Shown in pieces: positions 1 through 3,889 of a stretch of 5,137 nt of DNA. Numbering within the stretch: position 1 is the first letter of the stretch; each line of letters opens with the position of its first letter. This DNA comes from Acidobacteriota bacterium (lineage in GTDB: Bacteria > Acidobacteriota > Terriglobia > Bryobacterales > Bryobacteraceae), in assembly GCA_947505565.1 (NCBI GenBank), contig CANNLB010000293.1, forward strand, positions 1-5,137. Reading direction: 5' to 3'. Position numbers and translations under genes: made by a program. The notes under the pieces are model-generated. The model was not told the DNA's origin. It saw nothing but the letters and a program-made list of their open reading frames with translations, and made no database searches.

Positions 1-18
1 AACCCAACCCGTCGTCCG

Positions 19-726
19 CTAGCGAAGCCCATCCCGCGTCGCCCGCATCGCCTGCGCCAACAAATAAACGTCCGCCGAATAGTACAACCGATCAACCCCC
101 ATCTCCCGCCACCGGTCCGCCGCCTCTCCACTATTTGCAAACGCGCTCACCGCAATCCCCGCCGCATGCGCCGCATGGATCACCCGCTGCCCCGCCCCTA
201 AAACATCGGCATGCATCACGTCCCCCGGCCGCCCCAACGCCTGCGATAAATCGTACGGCCCAATGAACAACTCGTCCACCCCCGCCAGCCCCGCAATCGC
301 GTCCACTTCCGCCAGCGCCCCCGCCGTCTCAATCTGTATCACCACCCGCACCGGACGCCGCAAATACTCCTCCATCGGCAACAACGAATACCGCGCCGCC
401 CGCACGAACCCATTCAGTCCCCGACGCCCCGCCGGATGAAACCGGCTCGCCGCCACCACCCCGGCCGCCTCCGCCGCACTCTGAATCTGCGGCACCAATA
501 CCCCATCCGCCCCCGCGTCCAACGCGCTCTGAATCAGCTCATTCCGCACCGCCGCCACCCGCACAATTGTCGGCACCCGCGCCGCCCGCAACAGATCCGG
601 CAACTGCGCCGACCCAATCGGTCCATGCTCGGTATCGATCACCACAAAATCCCACCCCGCCAAGCTCGCCATCTCGACGACGTCAGCGCATGGAATCTCC
701 AAAAATATCCCAACCGGAATGCTCAT
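19..726 (-). CDS. HpcH/HpaI-family class II aldolase (2-keto-3-deoxy sugar-acid aldolase-like)
   Basis: This 235-residue protein looks like a cytoplasmic metal-dependent aldolase of the HpcH/HpaI family. Members cleave 2-keto-3-hydroxy acids (for example 2-keto-3-deoxy-rhamnonate, -glucarate or 4-hydroxy-2-ketoheptanedioate) to pyruvate plus an aldehyde. The family signature is visible in order: D31-T-E33-H34-G with the catalytic histidine, R56 in an I-V-R-V strand, D70-A-G-A-D with L77-V-P79, the P98-A-G-R-R-G103 loop, E133 in I-Q-I-E-T, and G156-P-Y-D159-L-S. E133 and D159 match the metal ligands of HpaI, and H34 and R56 its catalytic pair. The N-terminus is about 10 residues shorter than in typical 250-265 residue members, so the first helix is trimmed. 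The ATG lies within the upstream kinase stop (ATGA, 4-nt overlap), and a weak AAGAAGG ribosome site sits just before it, which supports this start and translational coupling. The exact substrate cannot be told from the sequence; citrate lyase beta-like activity is less likely. Confidence 0.88.
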   Translation of the reverse strand: MSIPVGIFLEIPCADVVEMASLAGWDFVVIDTEHGPIGSAQLPDLLRAARVPTIVRVAAVRNELIQSALDAGADGVLVPQIQSAAEAAGVVAASRFHPAGRRGLNGFVRAARYSLLPMEEYLRRPVRVVIQIETAGALAEVDAIAGLAGVDELFIGPYDLSQALGRPGDVMHADVLGAGQRVIHAAHAAGIAVSAFANSGEAADRWREMGVDRLYYSADVYLLAQAMRATRDGLR

Positions 727-1448
727 TTCGCCTTCTTCGCCGGCCGCTTCCGCGGCGCAAAATGCCCCGCAATATGCCGCTGCAACTCCCGATAAATCTG
801 GTCGGCCGGCTTCGCCGCATCCACCGTCACAAATCCGTACCGCACCGACATCCGATCCAACGCCCGAATCACCCGCGCCTGGTACCGCACGAAGCTCTCA
901 TACATGTCCGGGCCGAACCGCATATCCATGCCGCTCTCCCAAAAATCAAACTGCCCCCGGCCCATCACCGTCCGCGAAATCAGCGTCGGCACCTCCGCCC
1001 GCAGGTAGTAAACCGCATGAGGAACCAACGCAAACCCCGCCACTTTTTCGAGCCACAAGCTATCCTCCCCCCGAGCAATCCCCCGCGCCATCAGCGAAAA
1101 AATGTACCGATCCGTGATCACCACAAACCCCGCCCGCAGCGCCGGAATAATCTCGTTCTCCAGCCGATCCGCAAAGTCCGTCGCATAGAACAGCGTCATC
1201 GTTACCGGACCCAGCGTATGCCCCTCTTTCGCCTGCGCGATGCCCTTGCTCGCGAGCGCACTTCTCCCCATGCCCGTATCGAGCACCGCATGGCCCTGCT
1301 GCTCCAACCAAACCTTCAGCCGCGCCACCTGCGTACTCCGCCCCACCGCGTCCGGCCCCTCCACCACGATCAACTTCCCCTGCAACTCCCCCACGTCCAC
1401 CCCCGGCAGCGGTTCACTATAGAACTGTAGCGGTTGCTTCGAAAGCAT
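723..1448 (-). CDS. Thymidylate kinase-like protein with Arg in place of the P-loop Lys
   Basis: This 241-residue protein has the nucleoside monophosphate kinase fold and aligns along its length with the neighbouring kinase encoded at 2148-1417. Shared blocks are G24-K-L-I-V-V-E30-G, S38-T-Q40, the A89-T-D-F-A-D-R95 helix, the A106-G-F-V-V-I-T-D113-R114-Y115 strand and motif, and a LID-like region ending E171-S-G-M-D175. The Walker A loop reads G31-P-D-A-V-G36-R37-S38: the lysine that normally binds ATP phosphates is arginine (codon CGG at 1340-1338). The E-P-G-G-T segment of housekeeping Tmk is replaced by D57-T-G-M-G-R62. The last eight residues form a basic K/R/A/P tail. An AGGAGG at 1463-1458, nine bases before the ATG, strongly supports this start, although it lies inside the upstream gene and gives a 32-nt overlap. 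Thymidylate-kinase ancestry is clear. Whether it still phosphorylates dTMP is doubtful; it may be a regulatory or partner subunit, or act on another phosphate acceptor. Confidence 0.82.
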   Translation of the reverse strand: MLSKQPLQFYSEPLPGVDVGELQGKLIVVEGPDAVGRSTQVARLKVWLEQQGHAVLDTGMGRSALASKGIAQAKEGHTLGPVTMTLFYATDFADRLENEIIPALRAGFVVITDRYIFSLMARGIARGEDSLWLEKVAGFALVPHAVYYLRAEVPTLISRTVMGRGQFDFWESGMDMRFGPDMYESFVRYQARVIRALDRMSVRYGFVTVDAAKPADQIYRELQRHIAGHFAPRKRPAKKAK

Positions 1449-2148
1449 GTGTCGTCCCCTCCTGATTCAAAATCTGCCCACTTGCCACTGCGTCTCCCAG
1501 CCGTTCCATCACGATCCGCCGCATCTGCGCCTGCTGCTCTTCAATCGACCCCGAAGCGTCAATAATGTGAAAGCCCATTTCCTCGGCCATCGCATCGTAC
1601 TGCTCCAGAATCCGGCCTTGAAAAATCCGAAACGATTCTTCCTCCCGCTTCGCCAAGTTCAAGTCCATCCCGGCCTCATAATACTTAATCGAATCCCGAC
1701 CGCCCAGAATACGACCCAGCGCCACCTCCAGCGGTACCCGAAAGTAGAACGCTAAATTCGGCTGAATCGCAAACCGATACAGGTTTCGAACCCATCGCGG
1801 CGAAACCCCCCGCACCACATCGCGAGCAAACGCCGTATACGCAAACCGATCCGCGCAAACAATCGCCCCCGCCTTCAACAACGGAATGATGTACCGCTCC
1901 TGCCGATCCGCAAAGTCTGTCGCATGGATCAAGCTAAACGTCGTCGGCGTAAACATCATCTTCTTCTTCCCCCGCCGCGTCGTATCGCTCACGAGCGGAG
2001 AAGAGTTCCATTCGCTAAACGCCACCGCCAAGCCCTGCGAACGAAGCCACTGCGCCAGCAACGCCAATTGCGTCGACTTCCCGGAACCATCGATCCCCTC
2101 GACGATTATTAACTTGCCTTTGAAACGATTCGGAGTGAGTTGAGTCAT
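1417..2148 (-). CDS. tmk: Thymidylate kinase-like nucleotide kinase, intact P-loop
   Basis: This is a 243-residue cytoplasmic P-loop kinase of the thymidylate kinase family, which converts dTMP plus ATP to dTDP. It shows a canonical Walker A, E17-G-I-D-G-S-G23-K24-S25-T-Q. It also has the A76-T-D-F-A-D-R82 segment that corresponds to the FxxDR helix of Tmk, a D100-R101-F102 motif at the DRY/DRF position, and a LID-like region around R146-R151 followed by Y156-Y-E-A-G-M-D162. It departs from housekeeping Tmk in three ways: it is about 30 residues longer, the E-P-G-G-T motif is replaced by S45-E-W-N-S-S50, and a basic patch R58-R-G-K-K-K63 follows. The strand that usually ends in Leu-Asp reads Phe-Arg (136-137). 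It may therefore belong to a specialised subfamily rather than be the cell's essential Tmk. The frame has a stop (TAG at 2166-2164) just upstream and no other ATG, which fixes the start. No clear Shine-Dalgarno is present. It is the first gene of the leftward operon and is divergent to the Ppx/GppA gene. Confidence 0.85.
   Translation of the reverse strand: MTQLTPNRFKGKLIIVEGIDGSGKSTQLALLAQWLRSQGLAVAFSEWNSSPLVSDTTRRGKKKMMFTPTTFSLIHATDFADRQERYIIPLLKAGAIVCADRFAYTAFARDVVRGVSPRWVRNLYRFAIQPNLAFYFRVPLEVALGRILGGRDSIKYYEAGMDLNLAKREEESFRIFQGRILEQYDAMAEEMGFHIIDASGSIEEQQAQMRRIVMERLGDAVASGQILNQEGTTHAFEATATVL
1458..1463 (-). promoter_or_regulatory. Strong ribosome binding site for the second kinase
   Basis: The minus strand reads AGGAGG here, nine bases upstream of the ATG at 1448-1446. 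It lies inside the coding region of the preceding kinase. It decides the start of the downstream gene against in-frame GTG codons further in (for example 1400-1398) and explains the 32-nt overlap. Confidence 0.75.
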
Positions 2149-2158
2149 CGAAATTTCG
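2149..2158. repeat. 10-bp perfect palindrome CGAAATTTCG in the divergent promoter region
   Basis: The bases CGAAATTTCG form a perfect inverted repeat directly abutting the first kinase's start codon. The position, inside a 60-bp divergent intergenic region and around the presumed transcription start, suits a repressor operator. A 10-bp palindrome can also arise by chance, and no second copy is seen in the window. Confidence 0.3.
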
Positions 2159-2166
2159 CTTCGCTA

Positions 2167-2172
2167 AGTATA
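2167..2172 (-). promoter_or_regulatory. Candidate -10 box for the kinase-aldolase operon
   Basis: The minus strand reads TATACT, one base from the sigma-70 consensus TATAAT. It would place transcription initiation near 2160, giving a leader of only about a dozen bases before the ATG at 2148, which fits the lack of a ribosome binding site there. No convincing -35 hexamer is found at 16-18 bases, so the call is tentative. Confidence 0.35.
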
Positions 2173-2197
2173 GCGGGCCGCGCCGTCGAACTATCAT

Positions 2198-2202
2198 GGA
2201 GG
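2198..2202 (+). promoter_or_regulatory. Ribosome binding site of the Ppx/GppA gene
   Basis: GGAGG lies six bases before the ATG at 2209. It decides the start: the frame is open further up to a TTG at 2140, but that would add 23 residues ahead of the conserved N-terminal strand and would overlap the divergent kinase gene. A nearer ATG at 2196 is out of frame. Confidence 0.75.
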
Positions 2203-2208
2203 AACAGA

Positions 2209-3738
2209 ATGCCTCGCTACGCCGCCGTCGATATCGGCAGTAACTCCACCCGTCTCGCCGTCGCCGAAGTCAACCCCGGCGAGCCTTGGAAGATGCTCGG
2301 CACCGACCGCGAAGTCACCCGCCTCGGCACCAGCGTCTTCACGGAAGGTGCCATCTCCAAGCCCGCGATGGATCTGCTGATCCGAACTCTCTCCCGCTTC
2401 GCCGCCACCTACCACCGCCTCGGCGCGACCAGCGTCCGCGTCGTCGCCACCAGCGCCGTCCGCGACGCCCGCAATCAGGAAAATTTCATCTACCGCGCCA
2501 GCCAAACGATCGGCGCGCCCGTCGAAATCATCTCTGGCCTCGAAGAAGCCCGTCTCATCCACGCCGGCGTCCAGGCTAGTTGGCCCCATCCGGACGGCCG
2601 CCTTATGATAATTGACATCGGCGGAGGCAGCGCCGAGGTCATCGTTTCCGCTGACGGTAAGCTCGAAAACGCCATCTCTCGGCCCCTTGGCGCAGTTCGC
2701 TTGAAAGAGATGTTCCTCCTCAACGACCCACCCACCCTCGAACAGCTCGAGCGCATGCACGCCTTCATTAATGAGAAACTCGCCGCCACCTTAAAACGAA
2801 CCGGTCGCGGACCCTTCGATCGCGTCATCGCCACCTCCTCCACCGCCGCCGCCGTTCTCAGCGTCCTCAATAAAATCCCCCGGAAGGATCGCGACCTCGC
2901 CGACCGCCTTCGCGCCTCCACCGCCGACATCGGCGAACTCGTAAACTTCCTCGCCAAAAGCACCCTCGCCGAACGCCGCAAGGTCCCCGGCATCGGCCCC
3001 CAACGCGCCGAAATCATCGTCGCCGGCATCAGCGTTCTCCATCGCATCCTCCGCGCCTACGGCCAAACCGAACTCTTTTACTCCATTGCCGGTGTCCGCG
3101 ACGGCATCATCGCCGACCTCGCTGAACGCCGCAGCGGCAGCGACCTCTCCCGCCTCAGCAAGGAACAGCGCCAAGTCGTCGAAGCCATGGCCCGCCGCTT
3201 CGGCGTCGACGTCAAACACGCCCGCCAAACCGCCCATCTCGCCAATACCCTGTTCGTCAGTCTCCTCCCCCTCCACCAACTCCCTGCCGCCGCCGGCAAA
3301 CTCCTCGAAGCCGCAGCCTACCTCAGCGACTCCGGCCACTACGTCAGCGACATGGCCCACCACAAGCACAGCTTCTACCTCGTCGCCAACAGCGACCTCC
3401 CCGCCTTCACCACCGAAGAACGACTCACCATCGCCCTCCTCTGCCGCTTCCATCGCAAGTCCATGCCCCAAGCCCGCCACGCCTTCTTCCAGGACGTCAC
3501 CGCCAGCGTCAAAAAACTCGTCCTCTGGCTCGTTCCCATCCTCCGCCTCGCCGACGGCCTCGACCGCAGCCACGACCAACGCGTCGAATCCGCCAAGGTC
3601 GAAATCACCGATAAGGTCGTCACCATCCTTCTCGAAAGCGAAATCGACATGGACCTCGAGCTCTGGGCCGGCGAACGAGTCGCCGAAGTCTTTCAGCAAA
3701 TTTACGGTCGCCAGTTGGCGCTGCGCCAAGCTTCGTAG
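2209..3738 (+). CDS. ppx: Ppx/GppA-type exopolyphosphatase / guanosine pentaphosphate phosphohydrolase
   Basis: This 509-residue protein is a full-length cytoplasmic Ppx/GppA phosphatase. The family removes terminal phosphate from inorganic polyphosphate and/or converts pppGpp to ppGpp. The N-terminal actin-like ATPase-fold domain (about 1-305) shows the first phosphate loop D8-I-G-S-N-S-T-R15, A80-T-S-A-V-R-D-A-R-N89, the catalytic-glutamate region E112-E113-A-R-L, the second phosphate loop D136-I-G-G-G-S-A-E143, and G295-V-R-D-G299. A C-terminal HD-like helical domain (about 310-505) follows, with H337, H343 and an H384-H-K-H387 cluster. At the place where this domain normally reads L-H-D/E-x-G, the protein has L372-S373-D374-S-G376, so the HD histidine is missing. 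The length matches the long two-domain forms such as E. coli Ppx (about 510). The start is set by the ribosome site GGAGG and the conserved N-terminus. It is divergently transcribed from the kinase operon, and a tRNA follows 21 nt downstream. Motifs alone do not separate Ppx from GppA activity. Confidence 0.9.
   Translation: MPRYAAVDIGSNSTRLAVAEVNPGEPWKMLGTDREVTRLGTSVFTEGAISKPAMDLLIRTLSRFAATYHRLGATSVRVVATSAVRDARNQENFIYRASQTIGAPVEIISGLEEARLIHAGVQASWPHPDGRLMIIDIGGGSAEVIVSADGKLENAISRPLGAVRLKEMFLLNDPPTLEQLERMHAFINEKLAATLKRTGRGPFDRVIATSSTAAAVLSVLNKIPRKDRDLADRLRASTADIGELVNFLAKSTLAERRKVPGIGPQRAEIIVAGISVLHRILRAYGQTELFYSIAGVRDGIIADLAERRSGSDLSRLSKEQRQVVEAMARRFGVDVKHARQTAHLANTLFVSLLPLHQLPAAAGKLLEAAAYLSDSGHYVSDMAHHKHSFYLVANSDLPAFTTEERLTIALLCRFHRKSMPQARHAFFQDVTASVKKLVLWLVPILRLADGLDRSHDQRVESAKVEITDKVVTILLESEIDMDLELWAGERVAEVFQQIYGRQLALRQAS
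3715..3729 (+). repeat. Short hairpin at the 3' end of the Ppx/GppA gene
   Basis: TTGGCG, a CTG loop and CGCCAA form a perfect six-base-pair stem with a three-base loop, ending seven bases before the stop codon. No T-run follows, so it is not a standard intrinsic terminator. Its left arm doubles as a possible -35 element for the tRNA. Confidence 0.4.
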
Positions 3739-3744
3739 TAAACT
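3715..3744 (+). promoter_or_regulatory. Candidate promoter for the tRNA gene
   Basis: TTGGCG (3715-3720) and TAAACT (3739-3744), separated by 18 bases, each match four of six positions of the -35 and -10 consensus. Initiation would fall near 3751, about nine bases before the mature tRNA 5' end. The promoter would lie inside the end of the phosphatase gene. The tRNA could instead be processed from a read-through transcript. Confidence 0.3.
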
Positions 3745-3759
3745 GGGTTTCTCTACTAC

Positions 3760-3833
3760 TGGGAGATCGTTCAACGGTAGGACAACAGACTCTGACTCTG
3801 TTTATTGGGGTTCGAATCCCTATCTCCCAGCCA
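3760..3833 (+). tRNA. trnQ: tRNA-Gln (anticodon CUG), CCA encoded
   Basis: A complete cloverleaf is readable. The acceptor stem is 3760-3766 with 3823-3829 (seven pairs). The D stem is GTTC/GGAC (3769-3772 with 3780-3783, one G-T pair). The anticodon stem is ACAGA/TCTGT (3785-3789 with 3797-3801), enclosing loop CTCTGAC with anticodon CTG at 3792-3794. A four-base variable region follows, then the T arm (3806-3810 with 3818-3822) with loop TTCGAAT. The discriminator base is G3830, and CCA at 3831-3833 is encoded in the genome. Anticodon CUG reads CAG, a glutamine codon used often in these genes. It starts 21 nt after the phosphatase stop, and a run of six T follows the CCA. Confidence 0.95.
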
Positions 3834-3839
3834 TTTTTT
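3834..3839 (+). terminator. T6 tract directly after the tRNA
   Basis: Six T residues follow the encoded CCA. With the stable tRNA acceptor/T-arm fold just upstream they could promote transcript release. There is no dedicated hairpin before them; the small CCCG-CATT-CGGG stem at 3841-3852 comes after the T-run and so does not form a terminator on this strand. Confidence 0.3.
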
Positions 3840-3851
3840 GCCCGCATTCGG

Positions 3852-3880
3852 GTAACATCGCGTGAGCAAAAAACGTTAAT
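3852..3880 (+). promoter_or_regulatory. Candidate promoter of the cytochrome-type gene, giving a near-leaderless start
   Basis: GTAACA (3852-3857) and GTTAAT (3875-3880), separated by 17 bases, match the sigma-70 hexamers at four of six positions each. Initiation would be expected near 3887, exactly at the GTG-GTG pair used as the start. This agrees with the absence of any Shine-Dalgarno sequence there. Weak matches of this kind occur by chance, so confidence is low. Confidence 0.3.
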
Positions 3881-3889
3881 CTGGTAGTG

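Noticed and set aside
567..1430. 287-residue Arg/Pro/His-rich open frame on the plus strand
   Set aside because: It spans two well-supported minus-strand genes and its composition only reflects complementary codons.
2140..2208. TTG start adding 23 residues to the Ppx/GppA protein
   Set aside because: It would overlap the divergent kinase gene, has no ribosome site, and the extension precedes the conserved N-terminal strand; the ATG at 2209 has GGAGG at the right distance.
2791..3774. 327-residue open frame on the minus strand
   Set aside because: It is antisense to the Ppx/GppA gene and runs into the antisense of the tRNA; its Gly/Ala/Asp/Glu-rich composition is typical of a shadow frame.
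3760..3833. tRNA as an attachment site for an integrated element
   Set aside because: No copy of the tRNA 3' end is repeated downstream in the window and no integrase is present.
3841..3852. CCCG-CATT-CGGG hairpin as a terminator
   Set aside because: The stem is only four pairs, and the T-run lies before it on the plus strand; on the minus strand it is followed by A residues, so it fits neither direction.
3086..3865. 259-residue Ser/Pro/Thr-rich plus-strand frame running through the tRNA
   Set aside because: It is a frame-shifted reading of the phosphatase gene that continues through a complete tRNA cloverleaf; no motif or ribosome site supports it.
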